Positions 8,783 through 17,450 of a DNA stretch of 64,000 nucleotides are shown here, piece after piece. The notes under the pieces are model-generated. The model searched no databases, was not told the DNA's origin, and was given only the letters and a program-made list of their open reading frames with translations. Source of the DNA: Hymenobacter terrenus (GTDB lineage: Bacteria > Bacteroidota > Bacteroidia > Cytophagales > Hymenobacteraceae); assembly GCF_000972495.1 (NCBI RefSeq), contig NZ_LATM01000002.1:310001-374000 (forward strand), written 5' to 3'. Position numbers and translations under genes: made by a program. Each line of letters opens with the position of its first letter. Within the stretch, counting starts at the first letter, position 1.

Positions 8783-9415
8783 ATGTATATCCCCACTCAT
8801 TTTGCTGAAACCCGCGTCGATGTAATGCACGACTTGATGCGGGCCTGTCCACTGGCCAGTGTGGTTGTCGCGACGACCAATGGGCTGGTAGCCAATCATA
8901 TTCCGCTACTCCTGGCTGCCGAGCCGTCGCCATATGGGACGCTGCAAGGCCACATTGCCAGAGCAAATTCCTTGTGGCGCACTTTTCAGCCCGAGACGGA
9001 AGCCCTGATTATTTTCCAGGGGGCGGATGCCTACCTCACCCCGGGCTGGTACCCCACCAAAAAGGAGACCGGCAAGGTGGTTCCAACCTGGAACTATGCC
9101 GTGGTGCACGCCTACGGTACGCTGCGCATTATTGATGACGCTCAATGGGTGCGTGAACAAATGGAGCGGCTCACGACCCTGCACGAGGCCAGCAGTGCCG
9201 AGCCTTGGCAGCTAACCGATGCCCCTGGTTCGTTTATCGACAGCTTGTTGCCTGCCGTAGTTGGTATCGAAGTAACCATCACCCGCTTGGAAGGCAAGTG
9301 GAAAGTCAGCCAAAATCAGCCAGAGCGCAACCGGGCCGGAGTGGTGAAAGGCTTGGAAGCCCGGCAGTGCCCACACGATGAAGGCATGGCCGACTTGATT
9401 GCAAACTCAAAATAA
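8783..9415 (+). CDS. PaiB-like FMN-binding split-barrel protein
   Basis: 210 residues of the PaiB/FMN-binding negative transcriptional regulator family. Family features are the start MYIPTHFAETR, the NHIPLLL segment, the GHIARANSLWR stretch, and GWYPTKKETGKVVPTWNYAVVHAYGT, which is the most conserved part. The fold is a flavin split barrel related to pyridoxamine-phosphate oxidase. Bacillus PaiB represses sporulation and protease genes, but most homologues are uncharacterised, and an enzymatic role is as likely. It lies divergent from a MocR regulator, a pairing that points to vitamin B6 or amino-acid metabolism. The next gene begins 40 bases after its stop. Confidence 0.88.
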   Translation: MYIPTHFAETRVDVMHDLMRACPLASVVVATTNGLVANHIPLLLAAEPSPYGTLQGHIARANSLWRTFQPETEALIIFQGADAYLTPGWYPTKKETGKVVPTWNYAVVHAYGTLRIIDDAQWVREQMERLTTLHEASSAEPWQLTDAPGSFIDSLLPAVVGIEVTITRLEGKWKVSQNQPERNRAGVVKGLEARQCPHDEGMADLIANSK

Positions 9416-9455
9416 ACTTTCACCAACGGTTGGCTTTAACAACACTACCTTTTCT

Positions 9456-10442
9456 ATGCAACTCATTACGTTAACCGACATCGAGCAGGCCCAGCAGCGG
9501 GTGCGGAGCCTGGCCCGGCACACCCCTCTACTACCCATGATGCTGCCCGAGTTAGGCCCCGAGCAGGTCTACCTCAAACCTGAAAATCTACAGCCAATCG
9601 GGTCGTTCAAAATCCGGGGCGCCGGCAACCGCCTCATGGCGCTCACTGCTGAGGAGCGGGCGCGGGGCGTGCTGGCTTACAGCAGTGGCAACCATGCCCA
9701 AGGCGTGGCCTATGCGGCGCGGCAGCTGAGCATACGCGCCACCATCATCATGCCCACCAATGCGCCCCGGGTGAAAATTGAGAACACCCGGGCCCTGGGC
9801 GCTGAGGTCGTACTCTACGACCCTGCCCATGAAAAGCGCGAGGTGATAGCCGCCCAGCTGCTGGCCGGGTACGCCGAGCCACCGGTGCTGGTCCCGCCCT
9901 TCGACGATGCCCACGTAATAGCCGGCCAGGGAACGGTAGGCCTGGAAATATTCGCCGACCTGCCGGCCGTGGAGTTGGTGCTGGCCCCCGTGGGTGGTGG
10001 CGGCTTGTTGAGCGGGGTAGCGGCGGTCCTCAAAGCCTTGAAGCCGAGTGTGAAAGTTGTTGGCGTAGAGCCCGAGCTGGCTGCTGATGCTCAGGAGTCG
10101 TTGCGGGCCGGCCGAATAATAGCGTGGACCGCCGCCCAGACCAGCCGTACCCTAGCAGATGGGGTCCGTACCCTGGCCGTAAGTGAGCTGACCTTCGCCC
10201 ACCTGCGGCAGTACGCCGATGACATCGTGACCGTGAGTGAGGCCGAGCTGCGCGCCGCGGCCCGCCGCTTTCTGCTCGAAGCCCGGCTGGTGGTTGAGCC
10301 CACTGCCGCACTCACCCTGGCCGCGCTACTGCGCCACCGCGCCACCTTGCCGCCCAGCCAGCACACCGTGCTTATTATCAGCGGCGGCAACGCCGACCCG
10401 GCCACGCTGACCGAGCTTTTGCACCCCCAAGAGGCTGTATAA
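9456..10442 (+). CDS. Threonine/serine dehydratase or serine racemase-like enzyme (PLP fold type II)
   Basis: 328 residues from ATG 9456 (MQLITLTDIEQAQQRV). The PLP lysine lies in PIGSFKIRGAGN (~residue 50), the phosphate loop is PVGGGGLLSG (~183-192), and YSSGNHAQGVAYAA is the typical substrate loop. There is no C-terminal ACT regulatory domain, so it is the short catabolic/serine racemase form rather than biosynthetic IlvA. It probably dehydrates Thr/Ser to 2-oxoacids or racemises Ser. It follows the PaiB-like gene in the same direction and may share its transcript under the divergent MocR regulator. A long hairpin follows. Confidence 0.88.
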   Translation: MQLITLTDIEQAQQRVRSLARHTPLLPMMLPELGPEQVYLKPENLQPIGSFKIRGAGNRLMALTAEERARGVLAYSSGNHAQGVAYAARQLSIRATIIMPTNAPRVKIENTRALGAEVVLYDPAHEKREVIAAQLLAGYAEPPVLVPPFDDAHVIAGQGTVGLEIFADLPAVELVLAPVGGGGLLSGVAAVLKALKPSVKVVGVEPELAADAQESLRAGRIIAWTAAQTSRTLADGVRTLAVSELTFAHLRQYADDIVTVSEAELRAAARRFLLEARLVVEPTAALTLAALLRHRATLPPSQHTVLIISGGNADPATLTELLHPQEAV

Positions 10443-10468
10443 AGTAACGGTAAGCTTCAACCTGATAC

Positions 10469-10516
10469 GGAAGATGTAGGAAGGTATTGGCTAGGCAATA
10501 TCTTCCTACATCTTCC
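10469..10516. terminator. Long hairpin between convergent genes
   Basis: A 21-bp stem with one mismatch (10469-10489 with 10496-10516, six-base loop) lies 26 bases after the dehydratase stop and ~70 bases before the end of the opposing small membrane-protein gene. It lacks a T run, so it may act as a bidirectional RNA end or stabilising stem rather than a classical terminator. Confidence 0.6.
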
Positions 10517-10583
10517 ACAAGAAACAGCAGCTGTGTTCTGATTTTTAATATATTGCGCTTCCCAAGGGTTCCTATTTAAAACA

Positions 10584-10922
10584 TTAATTCCCGCCCAAAT
10601 GCAAGTGTTCTACTGAATACCCGCAGGTGCCAAGGCCCACTAAAAACACCAGCAGCCCCGCCAGTAAAAAGCCCCGAACCCAAGGCCGCTTACCCAACAG
10701 GAGCGCTACGAACACGGCTACTACATCAAGAAGGAATAAACCGACTAACAGAAAAAACAACACCAGAGCAGCTTCACCCTCGTCGTAATGGTTGGGAGTG
10801 TTAAAACTGGAAAACCCGTGCGCCAGCAGCGCTAGCAGCAGTATCAGCCCCACGTTTAGGAGCAATGGTATCTTCAAACTGCGGTTGTCATCCGGTGGTT
10901 TCTGATTAGAGTCGGACTTCAT
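10584..10922 (-). CDS. Small membrane protein, unknown function
   Basis: 112 residues with a hydrophilic N-terminus (1-16) and three strong hydrophobic segments (about 17-37, 50-73 and 82-101), ending in a short His-containing tail. No domain is recognised. The ATG at 10922 is followed by MKSDSNQKPPDD, and codon use looks like the neighbours. Its lower GC than the flanks may simply reflect its composition of hydrophobic codons. The role is unknown. Confidence 0.55.
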   Translation of the reverse strand: MKSDSNQKPPDDNRSLKIPLLLNVGLILLLALLAHGFSSFNTPNHYDEGEAALVLFFLLVGLFLLDVVAVFVALLLGKRPWVRGFLLAGLLVFLVGLGTCGYSVEHLHLGGN

Positions 10923-11069
10923 TGGGGTACAATGGGTAGATAATCAAACATAACCGCGTATTGGGGAATCCTCATATGTCTTTTGCGGGACAAACCCTAC
11001 CGGGTACGACCCCGGTTCGCTTGAAGCGCGAAGTCACAGGAGAGGGGGGAACTGGGTTGGGTGTTTCCA

Positions 11070-12476
11070 TTAGATAATGCCGATGCGCTCGGCCCGCAGC
11101 TCTTCCAGCCGCGCCAGTTTCTCCGCGTCGCGGTAAAAGATGTTCATCGTCTCGAATGGTACGATTTTCAGGTCCTTGCTCACGATGTGGACGCAGGATT
11201 TCTTCACCGCCCGCACATCAAAATTCCACGCATCCATGAATTGGAGAATGATGATGCGGAATAAATTCTCGTAGCCCAGATTCGGTGCCGAAACCTGCGG
11301 CAGGCAGCATAGCAGTTGGTTGATTTCCGGTACCACCGTATCCACGGTATTGGCGGTGCTGAACAGCTTGAGCATGTGCTGGCGCAGGCGCGGGTCGCGC
11401 TCGTACACGATGGTGTTGCTGCTGTTGGTGAGCAGCTCGGCGGGGTCGATGTAGCGGGTGAGGGGGAAGACTTCGCCATCCAGCTTCAGGGCGTAGGCCA
11501 TGGCCAGTGCGTCGGGGTTGCAGGGCACCGGCAGCAGGTCGGCCTCCGTGAAAACCGGGCTTTGGGCGATGATGCCCTGGCGCACTTCGGTGAGTGAGAA
11601 CGAGTCAGTTTCCGGATTGAAATTATCGAGCCGCCCGGCTGCCTGGGTGGGCTGAAACGTGACGCCGCGCACGCAACGCTGCTTCAGGGCGTAGTCAATG
11701 ATGTCGCCCATCTCATCGTCGTTCAGGCCCTTTTGCAAGGTCACGACCAGCGTGGTGCTCAGGTTGTACTTATTCAGATTTTCAATGGCCTGCTGACGCA
11801 CCTCGCGCAGGTCGCGGCCGCGCATAGTCAGCAGCACGTTTTCGCGGAAGGAGTCGAACTGCAAGTATACCTCGAAGGCGCCGGCGTAGGTGGCCAGCCG
11901 CGCCACAAAGGCCTCGTCTTTGGCCAAACGTACGCCGTTGGTGTTCACCATTAGGTGCTTGATGGGCTTGCGCTTGCACATGTCCAGGATTTCCCAGAAC
12001 TGCGGGTGCAGTGTGGGTTCGCCGCCGGAAATCTGCACTACGTCGGGCTCGCCCTCGTTGGCCACCACCAGGTCCACCATGGCTTCTACTTCTGCCAGAG
12101 TGCGGTGCCGGCCGTGGGTGGGGCTGCTTTCGGCGTAGCAGGTGGGACAAGTGAGGTTGCAGCGGTCCGTTATTTCGATGACCGTGAGGCAGCTATGCTG
12201 CTCGTGGTCGGTGCATAGGCCGCAGTCGTACGGGCAGCCGAAATGCGTGGCCATGTTGAAGCGGCGCGGCGTTTCGCTAGGCTTCACGTAGTTGCGGATG
12301 CCCTTATAGTACTCAATGTCGGTGGCGATGCGCACCTTTTGTCGCCCGTGCTCGGGGCAGCGCTTGAGCATGAACACGTTCCCATCCTCAAAGACTATTT
12401 TGGCCTCGATGCGACGCAGGCACTGCGGGCACAGGCTGAGCGTGAAATCGTAGTAGGTGTAGGGACGTTCGGGCAT
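11070..12476 (-). CDS. Cysteine-rich radical SAM enzyme, COG1964 / tetraether-synthase (Tes, MJ0619) type
   Basis: 468 residues. The radical SAM motif is CNLTCPTCY with C106, C110 and C113, followed by the GGEPTL SAM motif. Ahead of it lie further cysteine sets: C16/C19 with C40 and a CPEHG motif, then C81, C85, C88 and C96, as in the MJ0619/Tes group whose members carry auxiliary iron centres besides the SAM cluster. The C-terminus (KKSCVHIVSKDLKIVPFETMN) also fits COG1964. Archaeal Tes joins lipid chains to make membrane-spanning tetraether lipids; bacterial members are mostly uncharacterised. An Lgt paralogue lies ~1.9 kb upstream on the same strand, hinting at a lipid substrate. Family confidence is high; the reaction is inference. 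Confidence 0.8.
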   Translation of the reverse strand: MPERPYTYYDFTLSLCPQCLRRIEAKIVFEDGNVFMLKRCPEHGRQKVRIATDIEYYKGIRNYVKPSETPRRFNMATHFGCPYDCGLCTDHEQHSCLTVIEITDRCNLTCPTCYAESSPTHGRHRTLAEVEAMVDLVVANEGEPDVVQISGGEPTLHPQFWEILDMCKRKPIKHLMVNTNGVRLAKDEAFVARLATYAGAFEVYLQFDSFRENVLLTMRGRDLREVRQQAIENLNKYNLSTTLVVTLQKGLNDDEMGDIIDYALKQRCVRGVTFQPTQAAGRLDNFNPETDSFSLTEVRQGIIAQSPVFTEADLLPVPCNPDALAMAYALKLDGEVFPLTRYIDPAELLTNSSNTIVYERDPRLRQHMLKLFSTANTVDTVVPEINQLLCCLPQVSAPNLGYENLFRIIILQFMDAWNFDVRAVKKSCVHIVSKDLKIVPFETMNIFYRDAEKLARLEELRAERIGII

Positions 12477-12700
12477 TGAATTTACAGAAATAGTGATGGC
12501 TGAGAAAGCGGTTGAAATACCCTTAAATGATGCAAAGCTCTATTACTCGAAGTTTCACCGCTGACGATAATCGCCCTAGACGGCAGCGGCACGAGTATTT
12601 GCGCTGCTACAAATGTTCGGCGAAAAGTAATGCAAACTTTGATAGAGGGGACTTGAAGCGCATCAAATATCCCAACTTTGCGGCTGAACGGAAGCAATAA

Positions 12701-12742
12701 AGCCTGGAGGCAACACTCGCTTACGAATGACGCCCCCAGGCT
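12701..12742. terminator. Hairpin in the 380-base gap between radical SAM and barrel genes
   Basis: Arms 12701-12711 (AGCCTGGAGGC) and 12732-12742 (GCCCCCAGGCT) pair with one mismatch. It lies ~115 bases beyond the 3' end of the minus-strand barrel gene and could end its transcript. The remainder of 12477-12856 holds no supported gene and presumably carries the promoter of the radical SAM gene. Confidence 0.5.
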
Positions 12743-12856
12743 TCTAGGAATTACAAAAATGAAACTTTGAATTGCCGATGTGCCGCCCTGCTCGGTCCGA
12801 CGCTATCGGGTGCGATACCGGCTATTATTGGTAAAGAAAACGGTGCGGCTAATACA

Positions 12857-14089
12857 CTAGAAGGCCTCGCCCACTGCGAAGTACGCCCCGGAATTACCGC
12901 CCGAGCCGATGCCGTAATCGAGTCGGAGATTCAGCCGGTCGCGGCGGTTGAAGCGGAAGCGACCGCCAAAGCCAGCTGCGAATTTGGTATCATTAAGGGA
13001 AAAGTCCGAGAATTTATTCGTGACCTCCGCCACCGCCCCAAAGACGGCCCCATCAATGCGCCAAAACAATTTCTGGCGAACCTCGGCCTGAAAAGTCATC
13101 ATCTGCCGGTCGCGGAACCGGCCTTCGTAAATGCCGCGCATGAGCGTGGCGTAATTGTAGATGGATCCGCCCAGGTCGGCTCCAAATGCGCTCAGCTCGC
13201 GGAATGGCACCTTCCCGCCAGTATGGAACTGGCCGAGGTACTGCATCGCCAGAATGGTATTGGTATTGTTAAAGAGTGGCTGAAAGTGCCGGGCATCAAT
13301 TTGGTAGCGGTTGAATGAGTAGTCGCTGCCCGCATATTTGCCCACAAACAAGCCGTGAGCGTGCAGGTACTGGCCGCGGTAGGTGGCGAGCACGTTGTCG
13401 CGCCCGTCGTAAAGCACGGCCGGGCCAAAGCCTGACGTATTACCGCCCTTACCCTCGCGCGCCGATAGTTGGCCGGTCTCCAAATCGGTTCGAAACTTAT
13501 TAGCCCCTCCTTCTTCGCCGGCCTCGTCGTACTTGATGTTGCGCAGGTTGGTGAAGCGGTACTGTAATCCGGCAAACCAATTGGGCGCAATGCGGGGCAT
13601 TACTCGCTGGTTGAAAATAATCGTCGTGTACTCCACTTGCGATTCGTCAACCTTACGCGTATTGTTGCCGATGCCGTAGTAGAAGTAGTTTACGTCGTAG
13701 TAGCTAGCCTCACCCAGCAGATAGACTTTTTCGCCCTTTGTAAAGATGTTGTGGGTTATCTGCAGGGAAGTCTGGCCTTTTTGGCTAATCCAGCCGCCCA
13801 GTCGTGCGTTCGATTTGCGCGTGGTCGTATCCTCGCCAAAGCGCCATACTGGCAGCATGCTGAGTGAGAAAGCCAAGCCGGTTTCCTGCTGCGAAAACAC
13901 GGATGGGTAAGGTATAAAGCTCGGCTTTTCGCTGGGCGCAAACAAGCGGGCGAACCTACCAGTCTTTTTTTTATTAGGGCCACCGGTAGAGGTGGCCGCT
14001 TTGGAAGCAGAGTCGGCAGCTACCTGAGCAGCGCCAGTCTGGGCCAGGCCACACAGCACCAAGGCCAGCGGCAGTTTAAAAAATCGCAT
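12857..14089 (-). CDS. Outer-membrane beta-barrel protein of the BamA/TamA (surface antigen D15) type
   Basis: 410 residues from ATG 14089 (MRFFKLPLALVLCGLAQTGAAQ), which gives a clean signal peptide; the open frame to 14176 adds an implausible leader. After a Ser/Thr/Lys linker (to ~residue 45), the rest is a series of alternating amphipathic strands. The family hallmark is the C-terminal sequence GFGGRFRFNRRDRLNLRLDYGIGSGGNSGAYFAVGEAF, seen in Bacteroidota D15-domain proteins without POTRA repeats. No POTRA domains are present, so this is a stand-alone barrel rather than the essential BamA. The substrate or partner is unknown. The neighbours on the same strand are the radical SAM and Lgt-like genes. 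Confidence 0.78.
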   Translation of the reverse strand: MRFFKLPLALVLCGLAQTGAAQVAADSASKAATSTGGPNKKKTGRFARLFAPSEKPSFIPYPSVFSQQETGLAFSLSMLPVWRFGEDTTTRKSNARLGGWISQKGQTSLQITHNIFTKGEKVYLLGEASYYDVNYFYYGIGNNTRKVDESQVEYTTIIFNQRVMPRIAPNWFAGLQYRFTNLRNIKYDEAGEEGGANKFRTDLETGQLSAREGKGGNTSGFGPAVLYDGRDNVLATYRGQYLHAHGLFVGKYAGSDYSFNRYQIDARHFQPLFNNTNTILAMQYLGQFHTGGKVPFRELSAFGADLGGSIYNYATLMRGIYEGRFRDRQMMTFQAEVRQKLFWRIDGAVFGAVAEVTNKFSDFSLNDTKFAAGFGGRFRFNRRDRLNLRLDYGIGSGGNSGAYFAVGEAF

Positions 14090-14392
14090 AAAAGCTTTTA
14101 GAATGGAGAATGAACCACACCTCGCAAGGGCAGTTCCGTTAGCGCATACGTAGGCCAGTCGCCCAATGCGCATCAATTATGACGGAGAAAAGCCAAAAAT
14201 ATTTTAAAACCCTGATACCGGTGGGCAAAACGCCAAGTAGAAACGAGGTGCTGGCAACGAGAAAAATATAAGAAACGGGGGTATAGTCAGTTATTAAATA
14301 GCTTAAGCAAAGCATGAAAGGCTTCACAAGTGCTACGCAAAAAAGGACTTTGCCAATGAATAGGAGCTGACCAAAGCAGCGGTGTTAAGTAT
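14090..14392. other. AT-richer intergenic stretch
   Basis: No supported gene lies between the barrel gene and the Lgt-like gene. Composition is lower in GC than the surroundings. It should contain the minus-strand promoter for the barrel gene. No strong hairpin or repeat was seen. Confidence 0.4.
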
Positions 14393-15148
14393 TTACTGAG
14401 CCAGCGGTAAGCCGTTGTTTCTGCGCCACGCCCAAGCATAATATCCCAGCCCCGCCACGCAGGCCCACTGTATAGCCGTGAGCCCCAGCCCCGGCAGCGC
14501 CGCCGTGGGCTTGATAAATTCCACCAGCAGCCGAAATAGCAAATAGCTGCTCAGAAACAGCTGAAACCGCCGCCCGTCGGCCAAAGGCCCGCGCCGTTCC
14601 AGTAGCCCCAACAAGAGTGCCAGCGCTGCCAGAAACAGGAGTTCGTACAGGTTGGTGGGGTGGCGGCGGATGCCGTCGCCAAAATTGATGCCCCAGGGTA
14701 GGGCCGTGGCGGTGCCGTAAGTGCCATCCTCGAGCCCGCTCAGGAAGCAGCCAATGCGCCCGATGCCCAGCCCCAGCAGCAGGGGAAACACCATGAGGTC
14801 ACCACTGGAAACCGTGATGCCCAAGCGCTTTTTGGTCAGCTCTACACCAATCAGGCCGCCCAGAAAGCCGCCCACAATGGTTTTATTGGTGAAATAGTAG
14901 AGCCAGCCGCCGGGCGGGTGTAGCAGCAACTCCGGGTGCTCCAACAGCCCCAGCAGCCGCGAGCCGAGCAGGGCGCCGGCGGCCGCACCCACAAAAATCC
15001 ATTGGCGGTGGGCGCTGCTGATGGGGTCGGCCTTGCGGGCGCGCAAGTGGGCGTAGAGGCGGTAGCCGAATGTGTACGCCAGCGCTTCGCACAGCAGGTG
15101 TACGGGCAGACGCGCCGGGCCCAGCGCAAGCTCAACGGGGAAATGCAT
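14393..15148 (-). CDS. Prolipoprotein diacylglyceryl transferase (Lgt) paralogue
   Basis: 251 residues from ATG 15148 (MHFPVELALGPARLPVH), with about seven hydrophobic segments as in Lgt. The Lgt signature region reads GRIGCFLSGLEDGTYG: the Arg and the later Gly match E. coli R143 and G154, but the Asn that corresponds to N146 is Cys, and the following NGE is altered. The C-terminal LLVEFIKP segment also fits Lgt. True Lgt moves a diacylglyceryl group from phosphatidylglycerol to lipobox cysteines. The substitutions suggest a paralogue with another lipid or acceptor, possibly working with the nearby COG1964 radical SAM enzyme. The fold is well supported, the function is not. Confidence 0.75.
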   Translation of the reverse strand: MHFPVELALGPARLPVHLLCEALAYTFGYRLYAHLRARKADPISSAHRQWIFVGAAAGALLGSRLLGLLEHPELLLHPPGGWLYYFTNKTIVGGFLGGLIGVELTKKRLGITVSSGDLMVFPLLLGLGIGRIGCFLSGLEDGTYGTATALPWGINFGDGIRRHPTNLYELLFLAALALLLGLLERRGPLADGRRFQLFLSSYLLFRLLVEFIKPTAALPGLGLTAIQWACVAGLGYYAWAWRRNNGLPLAQ

Positions 15149-15499
15149 GGCGCGAAGATGCACCCACCAGGCTCTAGTATTCCCAAAGCGGTGCTTCGGC
15201 TCGCGCAGAAATTTCTGGCGCAACTATCCCAGCGCGGGCCGAAGTGCTACTCATGCTATGATGTTCGGTCTTACTGCTCGTTGTTCCTTGTCGCTTTGTG
15301 GGTGCGACTAGTAGCCGGGATAAGGACCTATGCCCGCTTGAAGCCGATGCGCCGCCCATTGGTGGGGCTCGTCTACCGGATGCTGCCCCCTCAGGATTTT
15401 GTTCCTTCCAGCCCCAACGGGACCTTCCGTTGGGGCTAGCAGTTCGAGGCCTTGTAGATTGTTTTACTGAATAAAATACAATATTAAGCTAAAAAATTG
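15149..15499. other. Intergenic stretch holding one terminator
   Basis: No gene is supported. It spans from the start of the Lgt-like gene to the 21-nt repeat array and includes the hairpin at 15410-15437. AT-rich sequence around 15465-15498 leads into the array. Confidence 0.4.
15410..15437. terminator. GC-rich hairpin
   Basis: A perfect 11-bp stem (AGCCCCAACGG at 15410-15420 with CCGTTGGGGCT at 15427-15437) and a six-base loop. It may terminate the minus-strand SDR transcript after it crosses the 21-nt array. Confidence 0.6.
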
Positions 15500-15688
15500 C
15501 TGTTTCTGAGCGTACGGGAACTGTTTCTGAGCTTACGGGCATGGTTGACGGCCTTTAGGGAGCAGAAGCTGCCCGTACTGGTGCCGAAGCCGAGCATACG
15601 GGCAGCGGGGACAGACCTACCGGGTTTGGGGAGGGACTTACGGGCGCGGTTACCGGGCCTACGGCTCGGGCCGAAGGGTAAGCTGGGC
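15500..15688. repeat. 21-nt-period tandem array (nine units)
   Basis: Nine consecutive 21-base units run from 15500 to 15688. Units 1 and 2 are close copies (CTGTTTCTGAGC then kTACGGG). Later units keep mainly a TACGGG-like core at unit positions 14-19: TACGGG, TACGGG, TTAGGG, TACTGG, TACGGG, TACCGG, TACGGG, TACGGC, then a decayed last unit. The array ends exactly where the SDR coding region ends (antisense). Translated on the plus strand it gives a 7-residue repeat, but no credible gene is associated. The function is unknown. Confidence 0.7.
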
Positions 15689-16746
15689 TATTGGGGGTCG
15701 GGGTTTAGCTCGTTGTTCTTTGCTGCGGCTTTGCGGGTGAGCGTGGTGAGGGGCGAGCGGGTAATTTTCGTTTCGCTTTCGAAGCCGGTGCGGCGCACGT
15801 TGGCGGCGGCACTTTCGCCGGTGGCGGGCAGGGCCCGGTTTAGCCAGCTCAGGATGTCGGTGGTGGTGCCGGGCAGAACACCGTGGAAAGCGGCCAGGAA
15901 TTTGGCCGGCAGGGAGAGGATTACTTCACCATCGCCGCGGCGGCAGGCGTTCCAGATTTGGCGGGCCGCCTCCTCGGCGCTCATCGTGAGGCCAGGCAGC
16001 GAGCCGGCAATGGTAAACCAAGCAAACTCTTTTTTCTGCTGGCCCTTTACCAGGGCGTGGTCGGGGCTGCCGGTGCGCATCAGGCCGGGGCACACCGTGG
16101 TCACGCTGATGCCATGTTGCCTGAGTTCGGCCCGAAATCCTTCGGACAAGCCCACTAGGGCAAATTTGCTGGCGCTGTAGGGGGCCATGTGCGGCAGCGC
16201 CACCTTGCCGCCGAGCGACGAAATATTGACAATGCGGCCCTCGCCCCGGCGGCGCATGCCGGGTAGCACCGCCTGCATGGCGTGCAGCGGCGCCCAGAAG
16301 TGAATGGCCATAGAGTCTTTGTAGTCGCGCGAGTCCATGTTGTCGAGCGGGCCCCCGAGGATGATGCCCGCGTTGTTAACCAGCACATCTACGGTGCCAA
16401 AACGACGCTCGACCTCGGCTACCATGGTGCGCACTGCGGCCTCGTTGGTGATGTCATGGGCGAGGGTGAGTACGTCGGATTCGGCCGCCCCAACCAGCAG
16501 CAAGTCCTGGCGGGCGCGGGCCAGCTCGGCTTCGTCGCGGGCACAAATGGCAACGCGGGCACCCTCGGCCACGGCCTGCCGGGCCAGCACCAGGCCCAGC
16601 CCGCGCGAGCCGCCGGTGATGAGTACCACGCGCCCATTGAGGTCGTAGGAGCCGCGGCGGTTGCCCCAGAGGGTGGCGGCCAGCGCCGCAGCGCCCAGGC
16701 CGGCGGCCAGCAGCCAGTTCTTGTTGGTGCGTTTGTCGTGTTTCAT
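15688..16746 (-). CDS. Membrane-anchored short-chain dehydrogenase/reductase (SDR)
   Basis: 352 residues. An N-terminal hydrophobic segment (about 10-27) precedes a Rossmann SDR domain with the cofactor motif TGGSRGLG (~44-51), NNAG (~125), the catalytic Ser in NISSLGG, and YSASK (Tyr/Lys pair, ~190). The sequence RDE after the second strand suggests NADP preference. The C-terminal ~90 residues extend past the classical domain and carry a low-complexity Ala/Thr tail whose last codons run into the 21-nt repeat array. The substrate is unknown. It is divergent from the secreted protein gene at 16935. Confidence 0.88.
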   Translation of the reverse strand: MKHDKRTNKNWLLAAGLGAAALAATLWGNRRGSYDLNGRVVLITGGSRGLGLVLARQAVAEGARVAICARDEAELARARQDLLLVGAAESDVLTLAHDITNEAAVRTMVAEVERRFGTVDVLVNNAGIILGGPLDNMDSRDYKDSMAIHFWAPLHAMQAVLPGMRRRGEGRIVNISSLGGKVALPHMAPYSASKFALVGLSEGFRAELRQHGISVTTVCPGLMRTGSPDHALVKGQQKKEFAWFTIAGSLPGLTMSAEEAARQIWNACRRGDGEVILSLPAKFLAAFHGVLPGTTTDILSWLNRALPATGESAAANVRRTGFESETKITRSPLTTLTRKAAAKNNELNPDPQ

Positions 16747-16934
16747 AGTCGATTGTATGCCAAAAGGGGCCTAAAGGTTGCGCTGCCGCGCCCGGTACTC
16801 GGTTTTTGTGGGCTGCTCTGGCACGAAACGTGGCTAACACCGCGTTGGGGCGGCAGCGGGAAGGGTTTTCCACCCGATATTTACCCCGCCCTTGCCCCCG
16901 CTTTTCTGTGATAGTGTTTCCCCGTCCCCCTCTG

Positions 16935-17450
16935 ATGAAACTGTTGTTGCTCTCTTCGTTGCTAATGCTAGCGGCCGCGCCTGTTGTGCTGGCGCAATCC
17001 TCTTCCCCGGTCACGGTCAAAACCAAAGTGAAGCCCGCGGGGCAGCCCAGCGTTAAAACCAAAACCACGCCGGTAGCCGAAGCCCCGCCGGCCGTCGCGC
17101 CGCCTTCCGATGAGGTAATCGATGCCAAGACCAACGCCCTCACGGCCAATATGCAGAAAAACCTGGCCCTCTCGCCCCAGCAAACCGAGAAAGTGCGCGT
17201 CATCAACCGCCGTAGCATCGATGCGGTCGAGTCAGCCCGCATCCGCTACCGCACCGACCCACGCAAGCTGGCCGGCGTCATCGAAAGCGTGAGTAGCTCG
17301 CGCCTTTCCGCTATCAAAGACGTGCTGGTCCCCGCGCAATTTGATAAGTACCAGCGTAAACGCGAAGAGAAAATGGGCGTACCCAACGCGCAGGGTGTGC
17401 AGGGCACTCCGCCGCCCGGCCTGGGCGGTGGCGGGGCCGGCGACCAGTAA
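16935..17450 (+). CDS. Secreted protein of unknown function with helical core
   Basis: 171 residues from ATG 16935 (MKLLLLSSLLMLAAAPVVLAQ), giving a signal peptide cleaved after VLA. A Pro/Lys/Thr-rich linker (~22-65) leads to a helical region of ~75 residues (NMQKNLALSPQQTEKVRVINRRSID..RLSAIKDVLVPAQFDKYQRKREEKMG). This resembles the Spy/CpxP-like LTxxQ helical periplasmic proteins of Bacteroidota, and ends in a Gly/Pro tail. The longer open frame upstream to 16806 is leader. A chaperone-like or metal-stress role would fit the fold but is not shown. Confidence 0.65.
   Translation: MKLLLLSSLLMLAAAPVVLAQSSSPVTVKTKVKPAGQPSVKTKTTPVAEAPPAVAPPSDEVIDAKTNALTANMQKNLALSPQQTEKVRVINRRSIDAVESARIRYRTDPRKLAGVIESVSSSRLSAIKDVLVPAQFDKYQRKREEKMGVPNAQGVQGTPPPGLGGGGAGDQ

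Noticed and set aside
15497..16180. 227-residue plus-strand frame starting in the 21-nt array
   Set aside because: It runs antisense through the SDR gene, and its start is only repeat sequence. Only its 7-residue periodicity is notable, which follows from the DNA repeat.
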